A stretch of DNA of 64,000 bases. Source: Agapetus fuscipes (lineage: Eukaryota > Arthropoda > Insecta > Trichoptera > Glossosomatidae). The stretch lies in the NCBI GenBank assembly GCA_951799405.1, contig OX637334.1, positions 1,178,001 through 1,242,000 of the forward strand. Reading direction: 5' to 3'. Position numbers and translations under genes: made by a program. Within the stretch, counting starts at the first letter, position 1, and every line of letters begins with the position of its first letter. Below, piece after piece: positions 20,761-35,700 of this stretch. Under the pieces are notes generated by a model, which saw nothing but the letters and a program-made list of their open reading frames with translations, made no database searches and had not been told where the DNA came from.

Positions 20761-23700
20761 GTAACAGCATCATATACTACTTTAACATTTCTGATTCAAT
20801 GTTCCATACACAGATATGGCAAATATAATCTTTATGACGCTTATGAAAGTTATTACTTTTATATTTGTGACATATTTTCGGCTCGGCTGGTAGCCTTGAC
20901 ATCTGTCTGTTTACTCAGCTCAGAGAAAATCAAAACAAAAGCCAATCAGATGAGGAAAAAACGCGCATTGTGGGAGCAATCATCGTGACTGTACAAAAAC
21001 ACGAACATTGTTTCACAATCAAGGGGCTGGAGGTGGGGTAGAGGCAGGAGCTGTGTAGAGCAAGGGGACAAACAGACTACGCCAGATATTTAGTAAGAAG
21101 AGGAGTTTGTCTTTCTCAACTAAGCCACACATAAGTGTAACTTCTTGCCTGCGTTACCTCCGAAGGGGTCGCATGTGGCGGTGTATTTTTAAATGTGCTC
21201 TTCGCTGGGTTGAAAATTTTATAAACCTGTACCAATGACCGGTCACTAAAGGTCCATCCAACCTTACAGCACCTAGGTCTTGTTTGAGAATTGGCGCTTT
21301 TTAGCGACGACAAAGCTCGTAAAAAGTCTGTTCGATGATGTTGGTAGAATGATTGCATTCTATATTGAGAGAACGGGTTCAATCCCCACCGAAGGTTTCA
21401 GAAATGATTTCCGTTTCAGTGTTTATTTCAAACCCAAATATCTACAAGGTGTACTAAGCCTTCATAACAAATGCCAACCAGCCCCCTCGGGAGTTGGGAA
21501 AAAGTGGTTGGTTTGAGGCCGGCCCCCTTATCCGTAAAAGTAAATAGGTCTCGAATCGCCACATGCGATCCCTTCGGGGATAATGCAGGCGAGAAGTTAC
21601 ACTATATATGTAGCTTAGATACGTTTTTTTTCTTGTTTACTTGAAAACACATTCCTTAAACAACTTAAAAAACACTTGCCTCGTTGGAAAACGCTTTTAA
21701 GGGAGGATTGTATGAATCAGTGGGGGATGAGAAAGAAGAGGAGTGACTGCCTCCCCCCAGCACGCAATCAACAGAGCAATGAATGCCGGGAAAAATGACA
21801 ATCTCCCCGGTTATTTTGAAGTGGATAAAATTGTGTTTTTTTTCCATTTTCTTCGTAAAAATCGTTACGGGTTTATTTAAAAAATGTACACTTTGTAAAC
21901 CAGTGTTTGTATGTAATACTGGTTGCATACGTACCTTGACTAATACATAGGTTGGTATGAGGCTGACCCCCTATGCTGTAAAAGCTTGGTTAATTTTTGC
22001 CAATGCCGCACCGGCTTCGAGGAAAAGCGGCAGGAGTTGCAAAATTTATGTTCATCTGAGATTTGGTTTATTTTGCATGTACACATGCAGCATGTGTAAG
22101 CACGAACCAACTTGTGGGCATTCATTAAATATGAGCCTTAAATTTCAATATATCTTTGCAAATTAGATTATAGATTATGTTAATATTGTGAACCAGTTAA
22201 TCCATACTAAGAAACTAGATTCAACTTTGGTTTTATTTGAGCCCATCATTTTCAAAGACTTGTTAATTTTAAACACTCAAACACGGTTATTCACAATACG
22301 TCTGATCCAAAGCTGATCAATGAATCATTGTTTTTTTGTTTAGTAAATACTCTTTAGGTTGCGGTTGATCCATGGATTTTCTGTGTGTGAATAACACTGA
22401 AATTGTCTTTCAAAATATTTTCGCTGAAATCAAAAACCTTTAGTAAACTGAAATTCGATAATTATCATCAATCTTGCAACACAAAGCGGTTTTAAACTGA
22501 ATTTTCTGGTTTGTTATTTGGTTTCTCGAAGCCCTTACTCCACCCTAACTCCTGGCCTGGCTCCCTTTAACGACATTACATCGATACCTCCCAGCAATTT
22601 TAATCTTGGCGCCCTCCGCTACTGCCTACAATGCTTTTGTGGTGCTGGCAATTGACCGTCCCTGGATTGCGTATTTGCAATACCAATTTGTGTGTTATCC
22701 GGAAATTTAAATAAAAAATTGGAAATAGAAACGGCACAATAAAAAAAACCCCACGGCCATGTGAAGTCACCCCCAGTACATGGAGAAAGTATTAAATGGA
22801 GGGGTCGTACATGTGATTTAGTACCAATGAACATGATGCACCGTCTTTGACACCATACACTGTTTATAATGCTGTCTCGCTCACGACATATGAAATGCTT
22901 TTCTCATTTTCTATGTAAGCAACGTGTCTCTACTCCGTCTTCAATATATTTACAAATCACCAAGGAAACACATGAAATCACTATCAGAGGTTGTAAGTCC
23001 ACATGCGGAATATGTAGGCTCGTCTACTAATGGGAATGCATTTAATTGAAATCTTAAATGTAATATATATTTGAAACGAAATTATAGATTATGGAAAGTA
23101 TGGACTGATGTTATTTTTAGATTATAAATTAAAATGGTTTCAAGTGTTCTTGAATCGCATTGCCTATGGTATTGCTAATCTCCCTCTAACTTCCCTGATT
23201 GCCTCTAAATTATTTTGCAATTCGCCCAGGGCCCCAAACTTTTATATTAATTCGACTCCTCGCGAGTTATGTTCCTGCCTCTGTTTGTACTAATAAAGGA
23301 GTTAAAACAATTTAATGACCAAGTTAAATTGCAAGTATTTCCCCCCCTTAATCCCTACCTGGAGTTTTATCTGTAAAAGTAAAAGGGTATCTATTTTAAT
23401 GACTACTTTTTCTAATAAATAGTTATATATATGTAGTCCGGTTGATAGTTCAGTTGGTAGAGTGCTTGCATTCCATGCTGTGTGCTTGGGTACAAATCCT
23501 GCCGAGGGTGTCAGAAATGATATTCCATTTCGGTGCTTATTTTAAACCCCATAAGAAAATACCAGCAAGGTTTACTCAGCCTTCACAAGAAGTACCAGAC
23601 CAAACACCTGTCATCATAGATCCATCCAGTGTCACAGCAACTAGGTCTTACTTGAGAATTCGGAGATGATCGAGCGCGCAGGGGGCTCTTGAGGTGTGAT

Positions 23701-26700
23701 TCACACAAAACAGCGCTCATCAAGTAAATCAGCCTAATAATAGTATAATAAGGGAAAGACTTGAGCAAAAGGTCAAACGTGTAAAATTTCCATTATAACA
23801 AAATCCTTACGTGTCGCACTTCAGTTGAAGTGGGGGTTTCCCACTCCCGGGAGAGCTGGTACTCATTTCTTGTGAAGGCTGAGTAATTTACCTTGCCGAT
23901 ATTTTATTTTGCGTTTGAAATAAATACCGCAACTTTGGAGCATTTCTGACAACCCGAGCTCTCGGAATGGAATGCAAGCTCTCTACCAACTGAGCTATCG
24001 ACGGGACTACCTGATTTTCTTGCTTTTCAATAACATCATTATGCTAATATCCGAAATGTAATTTGACGAAATCAGTCGTCCGTTTGTGCCCGAAGTTTTG
24101 CCGAACTTCATGGGAACAGCGCGAGTTCACACATCAAGTGCGTCGTAAATATATAAAGCAGGAATCATATCGCCACCTAAAGGTAAAACTGAATAAGTGC
24201 TGGTTTACTGATTGGAGAAATCTTGAATGAAACATTTTATTGGGTGTAACAGATAGATTACTAAACTTCAGGATATTCACACTCTTTGTAGCTTTTTCGC
24301 TCTTCGTTGTATCATTGCAACCATTGCAACTTAGCTTATCAACACCAAAAATAACAAGTTTGTCAATGGTCACTTCTGAATTCGGTCATCTCCAACATTT
24401 AAAATGACGAGTTATCTGTTACGATACTGTCCGATCAATAGCTCAGTTGGTAGAGTGCTTGCATTTAATGCTGTGAGCTCGGGTTCGAATCCCGCCGAGG
24501 GTGTCGAGAAATGATTTCCCGGTTCGGGGTTTATTTCAAACCCCAAAGTAAAATACCGGCAAGAATTACTCAGCTTTCACAAGAAATGGGTATTTCAAAC
24601 CCCAAAATAAAATACCAGTAAGGTTGACTCAGCCTTCACAATTAATTGAGTACCAGCTCTCTCGGGAGCTGGGAAACCTCCACTTCAACTGAAGTGGTTT
24701 GCGTAAGGCCGGCCCCCTTTCCTGTTAAAATAAATAGGTTCAACTCGTCACACGCGACCCCTTCGGGGATAACGCAGCAAGAAATTACACTATATGTGTA
24801 GCCTAGTTAAATACTAGTGACATTGGAAATATGCGGCTCATTTGTATGCTGAACGATTAGGTATTTCGTGAAGTGCCTAGGCACATTGTTATGCGCCTAT
24901 TTGCCCATGGCACACCCTGTGTAACGCCCAGAAAGGTGGCAAATTTAGGCGTATTGTGTGCGTTGCAGATTACTAGTCGTGACGTATTGGGGGATTTGCT
25001 ATTTTAAATATATTCTAGAATATATTTTGCCACTTTTAAAATGTAAAGCTACGTAAAATGTAGGGAAATCAATATTTTTTCGTCATCCAAAAAAAATGTA
25101 TTGTAAAAACAGCATAACTAAAATTTGTGTCGAGCATAAACAGTTTATGTCAAACATATCGTCACCTTAGTGCTTGTGTGTGTTATCTTTAACAGAGGTA
25201 ATTTCACACGAACATTTTTTGTATGTCTACTGGACCAATGTGTCCTATGAATTGATTTCAAAATACACAAACAATATAAAGTTTTATACTTATTTAAAAT
25301 TAAGATTCTAGTTATAAAAGATCTGCTAACCATAAACCAGTCACAGTATAAACGTTACATAAAAATATTACATAATTCCTTCCTCGTAGACTTTCCTTCG
25401 TAACAATAATAATTAAAATAAATAACAAAGCCTTCGCCATAATCTTCTTGCGTCTGTGTCGGAGCTCTACGGCCTACGAAAGTGCTACGGTATAAAGAAA
25501 TCGCTACGACGCAGAAGAGCGCTGTAGACCAAAAAAAGCGTTATATCATGAAGAAGTCGCTACAGCTTTCGAACGTCTAGGATCGCTACGCCCTATAAAG
25601 GCGAGCGCTACGGACTGAAAAAAGCGTTTTAGACTATGAGAGTGCTACGGGACGTAGAAAACGCTACGACTTTTTTAAAGCGTAATAATCTTCAAAATAA
25701 AACGAGCGCTATTTATAATCTAAGCTGCAGTTATATGGTAACATTTAAGGCTCATATTAAATGCATGCCCACAGACAGGCACATGTATGTTCGCGCCTAC
25801 ACATTCTGCACGTGTGCATACAAATAAACAAAAACTTACATAAACATAAGCCTTGCAACTCCTGCCACCTTTTCCTGAAACGGGGTGGCATTGGCAAAAG
25901 TGAACCAATTTTTACAGCACGGGGGGTCAGCCTCGTCAGTCAAGGAGCATCAATCTAACAAATTTAATTTAATTCATTTTAATTTAGCACTCCTGACAGT
26001 TAATGAACCAAAAAGCACACATGATTCAACTTGACCGGTTCATAGTCTAGTGGTTAACACGTTGGATTCATCATTGGAAGGTAGTGAGTTTGATTCCTGA
26101 AGGAGGACAAAAGAGCTACATTTCACTTTCAAATATTCTCTTTGCTGGGTGGAAGCAATACTTTCTTCCACTCTCATACCGTAATTTCCTCAATATGGAC
26201 TAAAGAAAGCGCTATGACTTTTAAAAAATATTAAAAGTCTACGAAAAAAGCTAGAGCGCTTTGTTCTTAAAAAGCGCTACGGCTTATGAAAGAGCTACGG
26301 ACTGTAGAAAGCGCTACGATTTTTAAAACGTATTACAGTCTACGAAAGAAACTAGAGCGCTTTGTCCTAAGAAACGTAATACGACGTATGAGAACGCTAC
26401 GTCCATTTAAAAGCGCTACAGTCTACGAAATTAACGATAGCGCTTTATTCTAAGTAAAAAGCTACGACCTATAAGAAAGTACTACGGATCGAAGAAAGCG
26501 CTTTGTACTGAAGAAATAAGATTGAAGAAAGCCCTACCTGTCTTCGAAAATCGCTACGGCCTTGAAGGCTCTACGCCCTACAAGAGCGCTACGAAAAACA
26601 GACAGAAAGTATCTACGAGAAAGAAAAATTGTTTTCCGTCCTTGGGGGATCCACCGCTGTTGGCTTTTCTGATTTGCCCAAATTCTAACAGCGATTTCAA

Positions 26701-29700
26701 AAAACGACAAAAATAATATTTTTTTATTCGCGGATGTTTTTTGTGCCGCCGGGTTTTTGTTCCGTTAGATACTTTCGCAATCCAATCCTTTGTGTGCTTC
26801 CGCGTTTAATTTTTTTGCACGCCAGATAAGGCCACTGTTTGGAAATGGGGTCCGCATCATAGTTGTTCTTTTGAAAAAGAAATAAGAGACCCCTTTGTCA
26901 TCACATTTAGTTTCTTATCATTCTGTAATCCATTTTCACGTCCTTTGAAAGATCTCATTCCTTGACACACCGTAAAAAATATGTAATTAATCAAAAAGTT
27001 AACCTTTCTTCTCATACCTTTAAAAGTTAACCAGTTTTAAGCATTTTTTGTGTCGGTGCTCTATTAACTATTACCACCTTGTAGTTATTGTTCTTCTTTG
27101 AATAATAAGCTGGTATGAGGCTTACCCCCCATGCTGTAAAAACTTGGTTCACTTTTGCCAATGCAACCCCAATTTCAGAGGATGGAAAGAGTTGCAAAGT
27201 TTATGTTTATCTGAGGTTTGATTTATTTTGTATGTACACATGCAGCATGTGCATATATAAGCTCGAACTTACATTGGGCATGCATTAACATTGAGCCTTA
27301 AATGCCAATATATCTTTGCAACTTAGATTATAGGTTATATACCTCCTCCTTTTCCATAACTGATTACAGAACTTTCGAATCAAGTATCTTTTTGTTTTCT
27401 ATTGTACGAGTAGATACCAGAGCCATACACATTTACAGGGTTATTCACACACGGAAAATCCATGGCTCAACCGCCAACTTATATGAATTTTCCATACAAA
27501 AAAACGACAATCTATAGATCAGCTATGTATCAAATCGTCACCAAGGTAAAACCGAATAACTGCTGATTCACTGATTTGAGAAATCGTTGTATTGTAACTT
27601 CTCATAGTAAGTAAAGTAATTATAAGGCAGTGCTCATGAAAAACTTATAAGCTACAGGAGTTTCACACTTCTGCAGTGTTTTTTTTTTGTCGTAGAAAAT
27701 ATAAGAAAACTTGCATCCAACTGGGAAACCCAAATAAGCTTAGTAGGTATGTCACTTATTCAGTTTAACCTTTCAGGTGTCGAAACGTTTTGTGAATAAC
27801 ACTGTTGGGATTTAGGTACATCCCAAAAAATGTTAATTCCTTCTGTCAACTTCAATTCGCAGATTTATTTTTTGTTGCCAAGTCCAGCGACAGTTTGCAC
27901 AAAAGATTTTCGCTCAGGGCGCCAGTTTCTTGCGTAGACCCTCGGCAAACTTTACGGGCGTAGCGTAGAGTAGAGGAAGAAGACGAAGATTAACAATGGT
28001 CAATTACTAAAGGGTTGACAGTTAGAACGGCACAGTGACAAAATGACACATGTCAGAACGACACAGTGACAAAACGACACAAGACAAACGACACATGACA
28101 GAACGACACATTACATTACGACACATGACATAACGACACATGATAGGACGACACAGTGTCAAAACGACACATGACAAACAACATATATGACAAACGATAC
28201 ATGGCAAACGACACATGACATAACGACACATGACAGAACAACACATTACATAACGACACATGACATAACGACACATGACATAACGACACATGATAGGACG
28301 ACACAGTGTCAAAACGACACATGACATAACGACACATGAAAGGACGACACAGTGTCAAAACGACACATGACAAACGACATATGACAAACGATACATGACA
28401 GAACGACACATGACAGAACCACACATGAAAGAACGGCACATGACAGAACGAGACATGACAGAACGACACATGAAAGAATATCACATTGACAGTACATCAC
28501 ATGATAAAACATCACTATCACAAAAAAGACACAAGGACAAAACATAACATACCAAAAACAGAACATACCATAAACAGCAGATGAAAAAACATCACATGAC
28601 AGATCGACTTTCTTTTGATGTTTTGTCATAGTGATGTTTGTCATGTGATGTACTGTCATTGTGATGTTCTGTCATGTGTTGTCCTGTCAAATGTCCTTTT
28701 GTCACTGTGTCGGTTTGTCAAGTAATAATAATAATAGGATGATTCATTTGGTGAGCGCTGTTTTTGTGTGTATCACACCTCAAAAGCCCGAAATTATGCC
28801 ATGTGTCGTTTTGTCACTGTTTCGTACTATCGTGTGTCGTTCATGTCGCACGCTTAATAATAAAGAGCAATAACTCAAAAATTTAAAGAATATCGAGATT
28901 TTGTAATAAAACGCAAGAACAATGCGAGAAGAATAGGTAGAATGCGACAGCCGTTCAATTTGGACGAATATGACCGAGATAAAACATCGTTCGCCTTTTT
29001 CATCCCATAAAAGTTATACTGGTTGTCTGAACTTCAAACGTGATTTCCCAACATTCTTATTTTTTTAATTATTGCTCTTTATTATTAAGCGTGCGATGTG
29101 TCATTTTGTCACTGTGTCGTTCTATAATGGAACCTAAAGACGGATAGGTCTGCGCACACAAAAACCCTCCACCCAACAATAGAAGAGTTTTGTATCCTGT
29201 CCCTTCGTATTGGGCGACACGTTTGTGGTCAGAGCATGTCCTGCGAGTGTGACAAAAAGCTTTTGACAAATCCCGTTACATTTCGGTGACATGTTTTGTA
29301 CACAAAGGTTACATTTTCATGTTTATCTAATGAGAATATTAATGGCGCGGATTATTCCTTGTCACCTATGACATACTTTGTACAAATTGGGCACTTATAG
29401 CATTTTTTTACATCCTCAATCTATAATCTAAGTTGCAAAGAGATGTATTTACATTTTAAATAATTATTAATTGCATGCTCGCAAACAGACACGTGAGTTC
29501 GCGCTTACAAATGCTGCATGTGTACTTACAAATTAAAATCCAAACCTCAAATGAACAAAAGCCCTGCAACTTTTGCCGAACTTCCCTGAAACAGGGGGGG
29601 GGGGGCATTGTCAAAGTGAACCATTTTTTACAGTATGCGTGGTCAGCCTCATACCAACCTATAAGTCAAGAAAGTTTCTCAATGTTTATTCATAAAATCT

Positions 29701-32700
29701 ATTTCCTTCTTTTCACATAATGAGGCGTAGACAATATTGTGTCGTCACCTGGCCGGGTTGCTAGGGGAAAGGCATTCAAATATTTTGCTATTTGTTCCTT
29801 GATCAATAGGCTGGTATGTGGCGGACCCCCCATGTCTAAAAACTTGATTCACTTTTGCCAATGCCACTCCAGTTTCAGGGAAAGGCAGCAGGAGTTGCAA
29901 AGCTTATGTTCATGTGAGGTTTAATTTATTTTATATGTACACATGCTGCATTTGTAAGGGCGAACTTACATTTGCCTGCTTGTGGGTATGCATTAAACAT
30001 GAGACTTAAATGTCAATGTATCTTTGCAACTTAGATTATAGGTTGCTAAGGACGGCAGTCTCATACAATACTAACGTTTGCTCGCCGAGAAAAAGGTTGC
30101 AAATTCAAAAATGTTTGAATGGCATATCTTGAAAATAACAAAGATACTTCTAACTTTTTAATTGGTCCAAATTGGATATCTTATCTTGATGAAAACAAAT
30201 TTTAAGTTGTAATAAAATAAATTAAATTAATTGTTTCCCTGTTGAATTGTATCTGAGGAAAATATGAGGAAGGAAGTAATATTGGAGTAATTTGTTCATT
30301 AATCAAATTACTCATCTTCTTGTGTTTCCTTTTGTACTTTTGTGACTTCTTTGATTCATCTTTAAATTGGCAATCAAGTTCCTTTTGCTGAAATTACCAT
30401 TGTATAATACAAGTTGCAAAGATATTTTGATGATGATGATGAGTTGATGATTTCTTTATAGCGCCGTTTCGAGGTGTAGTCACTCCAAGGGTGCTTGTGC
30501 AAATGATGCCAAAAATTTGCTTGTCTTCAGTGCTTTCCAGAACTTTCCATGGTCCTCTAACTCTCTGACATGATGTGGCAGGTGGTTCTAGGCCAGAGGA
30601 CGAGCAACTACAAATGCACGCTCTCCAAACATTGTATCAACTCTTCGTATCGGTTCTTCAATCTTTGATTTGGCTCAAGTTTCAGCCGAGCGCAGTGTGA
30701 GGCTTTTTTTGCCGAGGGTGACTGGTTTGATTAAATCAGCGAGATATTTGGTTGTTTTTCCAAATAAAGCTTTGTGGACCATCCTGCACACTTTAAACTC
30801 GATGCGCTCCGGGATACGGAGCCAGTGAAGCTTCTGGAGAAGAGGAGTAATGTGAGTAAATTTCGACTGACCAGCAATCATGCGAGCGCACGCATTGACG
30901 ACCAATTGTAGCCTATTCAATTGACATGTTGGTTGGCCTGCATATAAGCTATTGTAGTAGTCTATTTTACATTTATGATTCATATTACATGCATACCCAT
31001 AAGCAGACACGGATAATATAAATGTTTTTGTGCTTTCACGGCCGATTCATATGCTTGATATTTTTCTCCCGTGCTTTGACCTTGGTCCATGATGATGATT
31101 ATGATGATTTCCTTATAAGCGCCGTTTCGTAACTCAATGTCACTCCAAGGGCGCTTAATGGATAGTCCATATGGATAATATTAGGATGATTTATTTGGTG
31201 AGCATTGTTTTTGTGTGAATCACACTTCAAGAGCCCTCTGCAAGCTTCGTCGTCGCTATAGAAAGTGCCGAAACTCAAGCAAGCACCAGTTGCTGATTGT
31301 ACCTTTGATGACCGGTCTTTGGTAAAGGTATATAAATTTTTCAAACAAGCAGGGAAGAGCATATTTTAAAATATGAATGGGGTATTTTTTGTGCTCCGCC
31401 GGGATTTGAACCCACAACCTTCCATTTGGGAGTCTGAAGTGTTGCCACTAGACTACGGACCGGTTTTTTCCTTCTTCTTGATTATTTTTTCTTGCTTACG
31501 TGTCGTTACCACTGTGTGTAACTTCTTCAGAGCTCTGCTCGCCAGTTGAAAAGTTGATTAAAAGATGCTAGCTATTCTTTACTAAGCTACACATGTGATG
31601 TAACTTTCCACGTTTTCCCCGAAGGGGTCACATATGTTTAGTAAGCAATTTATTTTTACAGGTAAGGGGTCCGGCCTCACACCAACGACTTCCGTGGGTT
31701 TCCCAGCTCCCGAAGGGGTTGTACTCATTTCTTGTGAAAGCTGAGTCAAACTTGCCGGTATTTTATTTTGGGTTTGAAATATACACCGAAACGGGAAATC
31801 ATTTCTGACACCCTCGGTGAGATTCAAACTCGGGCTCTCGGCATGGAATGCAAGCACTCTACCAACTGAGCTATCGAGCGGACATCTGATGCTAGTTGAA
31901 AAGTTGATAGAAGTACAATGAAGATAATGTCTGGATCTGTCTTGATGTTAGTATTGATTTTGGTTTCTTGTTTCTTCCAGGTTCGGGAGCGGCTTCGAGT
32001 TGCGTTGGAGAGGAACACGAGCTTAGAGGAGGAGCTGGCTTTAACCAAAGAAGAAGTGAGTTCATCATGAAAACCATTTCTTTAATCTCTTATGCAATTT
32101 TTCATTTACCGAGAAGATCGCAATACTTACTTATATATTTCACCATTAAAGATGCCCATCATAGCTTTGGCAAGGCGTCCATTTTGCAAGCAAGATTCAG
32201 TTGCTGTAACGTTGGATGATTCCATGATGTGAGTTTTTGATAATGGTAGAAAAATATAAAAATACTCGTATAATATTCATTTGAAACAATTTATTAATTA
32301 TTTTTTTAAATACATTTGTGAAGAGGAATGCAATTCACCAAAGTATTTTGCCTGGTCAGAAACAGGTTATAACATTATCAATTAATAATTCATTATTTTA
32401 AGAAATTATTACTTAACAATGACTAAATGACATCTGTTTAAATCAGGGTCAAAGTTGTTGTCGATAGGACACTGCGCAGGCAGGGTTCAAACTTGCAATT
32501 GTTTCAATTACGCAAATGCGAGTGCTGTCGCCTTATCCCCTTGACTTTACCATCGACATTCACGATGGTAACATTATAAAAGAACCTTAATTTTCATTTA
32601 ACAAGACAGCCTCACCAAGGTGCGGCAGGATACAGCTAGTATCACATTGCTATTGTTTGTTTTCTCAATTATCATCTTTCTGATTTCAGCTGCAGCAGTA

Positions 32701-35700
32701 CAAATGCGGTGGCCTTGTGAGTGGCAGCGGAGAGGGAGGGGCAGATCACCCGGGGGGCGCAGGGGGGCTCTCCCCCCGGCCCAAGGAGAACGGGCAGCCT
32801 GCGGGCGGCTCCCCCAACATGGACGCCAATGGGGAACAGCACCATGCTCCTACCAAGGTATGCAGACTACACTCTCAGATACGACTCACAAGCTAACTGA
32901 ACATAACCTCTGCAATACCAACTCTCAAAAGTATTTTTTTTAACCCTTTAACTGTGGGTGACACGCATAGGCATCAAGTGTAAACTTGCATACAGTGCGG
33001 CTGTCAATCATAGACTTTGAACTTATCCCTGACATCTCGCTGCCTTAGTTCTTGTTTGCCGTATAGACCATTAAGCTAATTTGACATGAGCAATGTTTGC
33101 ATGTGTACTGGACCAATGTGTCAAATGAAAACAGGAAATTGATTTAAAACATATTTAAAACAACTCTCACATTATTGAGTTTTACGTTTTTTCTTAGCTG
33201 AAATTGTGTAGAATTTGATTTTTAGGACAACTGCATTAAAAAGTCATATTTGACAAAATTGGTCTATACGGCAAACAAGGACTGGGAGAGCGATCTGTGT
33301 TAAAGAATTCAAAAGACTAGTTTGTTTACAAGTGTCGTAAATCAATTCAAGTAGGAAACAATAAATGTTTTAAAAATTTGCTTGAAAAAGTATTCCATAC
33401 TGGTGTTATTCATATAGCCAGAATATTTACGAGCGAACAGCTTAATTCAAACTGGAGTTTTGGTCATTTGACATATTTACAAATTACTAGAGATGTGCCG
33501 AGCACGGGTTCAACACAATATACAGACATTTTAATTACTTAAACTTTTTGTATATTAGACAAACAGTTGTGTGTGAATCTACATTCATCTCGATGTTGTA
33601 TTGGAATTAAATTTGTAGGCAATGTCCTCATTTGTAAATGAATTCATAATAAGGATTCCAAAACACCAATTTATTTCAGTGTCATATATTTTTTTTAATT
33701 TTCAAATACATTTAAAGACAAGACTTTGCAATAAATTAATCTAGTTAGTTACGGGTTTCACATTCAAAACATTGAAGGCACATCCCAAACACCTGAACAT
33801 ACTCGCAAACCTTGTCAAACATTACAGTCATGTGTTATTTTGCTTCATTACTTTTGCGTTGTCATTTATATTTCTTTGGTATTGTTTGATGTAAGTTAAA
33901 TGTTTTGATGTCCAAAAGAGAAACGGGAATAGTTTTGAAATTCGAATGTTGGAAATTCTTACTTATATTTCTCAATGTTTTTTGTACATTTTAGAATAAA
34001 CTTGCACTTTCTAGAATGAATGTTTAAAAATACTTTTTTGATGTGTTGTTTTCCAAATTATTTGCAGTTGTAAAGAATGCACCATTATAATTTATGCATG
34101 TTTTGTAAAAAAAGTATTTTTCTAAAATTCTCCACCCATCGAAAAAGTTCCAAGTTTAAATTAAGTAAAAGCTTCAAGATTTTCAACATAGATGGCAGAT
34201 TAGGAATATGCTATTTTGACATTTGACGGGTTTGAGTCTGAGATAATATAAAAACCAGAAAAACTACTTCTTTATGTTTTTTCTCTCATTTATCATCATT
34301 CACTTCCATGATCATTGATAAAATCATTTACCATGATGATAATCATTGTTTATTCATCACAATCAGTGGAAAAAAACATTTCAAAGACAATCATAGTTAA
34401 TTTTTTCTATGATGAAATAAAATATTCTTTTTAAGTCTATGGATGATAAGGTTTTTTAACAAAATTTAACCATCACAGCTTATGGAAAATGGTGGCACTT
34501 CTAACTTCTAAATTTATTTTTATGAACAACTAAAATGCATTCGTCAAACAATGAAATACTAAATCTTTCTTTATGACCTTGAGTGAATGGATTTCTTGTA
34601 AATATTTTCACAAATAAAAACCTTATGATTTAAATTTTCCTTTATAAACATCAATGTCAGCCTATGCCGGTTAACAATGTAGCAAGTATGAAAAAACATC
34701 AGAGATAAACAATTCTGAGAAGAGAACAGTATTGTCTTTTTTTGCGACAAGGATTAAATCTTCCCACAAATAAAAGAAAATTGAATGGCTTGTTTGCTAC
34801 AGGCAATTAAATAAAAACTTTGTGTTACAATCCTTAAAAAAAATAGCTTTCTTTGGAATAAAATTAGACATGTTGGAATAAGGATTCAAGGATGCAAAAT
34901 ATATTTCTCCTGTAAGAATCTATCCTAATGATTCAACAAAAGCACCAAAGTGATTTTAAAAAAGGTAGCATCTTAAGTTAAAATGGACTATTAATAGAAT
35001 GCTTGCATTCCATGCTGGGGGCAAACGCTACAGCTAGAGTTCAATTCCCACTAATGGTGACAGAAATAATCTTCCATTTCAATCTTTATTTAAAACACAA
35101 AATAAAATACCAGCGAGGCTTACTCAGCCTTAACAAGAATGAAAAATAGCCCTCGGAAGCTGGGAAACCCCCACTTCAACTGAAGTGGTTGGCGTAAGGC
35201 CAGCCGCCGTACCTGTAAAAATAAATAGGTTCCATTCTCCACGTGTGACCTCTTCGGTAACAATGCAGTTAAAAGTTGCGCTACATGTGTAGCTTAGTTG
35301 CATTTGTGTTGCATGAAACATAAGCAGTTGGCGCACTTTAGTGTGTATTCAAACTACCGCAAATAATATTGTATTGGAATTATGACTCTCTGTCTTGTCT
35401 TTAGCTCGGTCAAGTGATGTCACGTTGCATTGCATTACAAACCTTATCTGCCTTCTGCACAAAGACATTTTACAAAAAAAAATGTCTCTTTTATCGCGTC
35501 TTATTATTTAAAATTTCATGAGGACAACTGTAAAAAATATTTTAATTAGAACTAAAATTTAGATGAATTCGTAGATGCTTTGTACATAGACATGGGCTGA
35601 CATTGTGTGCTTAGACACGCAGACCTGGTAGTGATACTGTTGTGTTGGTGTGCATGTGACTGTGACGGTGTTTCTGTTTAGCCGCAGGAGGTGTCGGCCT

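Larger units (their letters stand above)
25440..26620. repeat. Degenerate ~20 bp array (GCGCTACGG), split by insertions
   Basis: Some 40 units around agcgctacggnctatgaaa in 25455-25710 and 26195-26615. An R260 copy (25711-25947) and a SINE-B head (26033-26175) lie between the halves. Unit core agcgct is self-complementary. No exactly repeated higher-order period seen. Confidence 0.7.
28024..29123. mobile_element. Foldback-like element with short-unit inverted ends
   Basis: Outer ends 28024-28050 and 29097-29123 are inverted copies over 27 bp with one mismatch (agaacgNcacagtgacaaaa). Inside the left end ~35 units of gacacatgacataac run to 28600; inverted units (ctgtcatgtgatgt) follow from 28618. 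A SINE-B tail (28733-28795) and MITE M4 (28847-29095) are nested in the right part. Confidence 0.8.

Noticed and set aside
20574..20828. Other frames over exons 1, 5, 7, 8, 10, 11, 16 and 17 (plus and minus)
   Set aside because: Shadows of GC-rich liprin exons; the family match and splice phase fix the frame.
24426..24500. tRNA gene
   Set aside because: Good A and B boxes, but the same head with the same body recurs many times; it is the head of SINE-A.
28022..28659. Overlapping minus-strand frames rich in Cys/His/Val ([17 protein letters not shown])
   Set aside because: Translation of the gacacatgac array in three frames; not zinc fingers.
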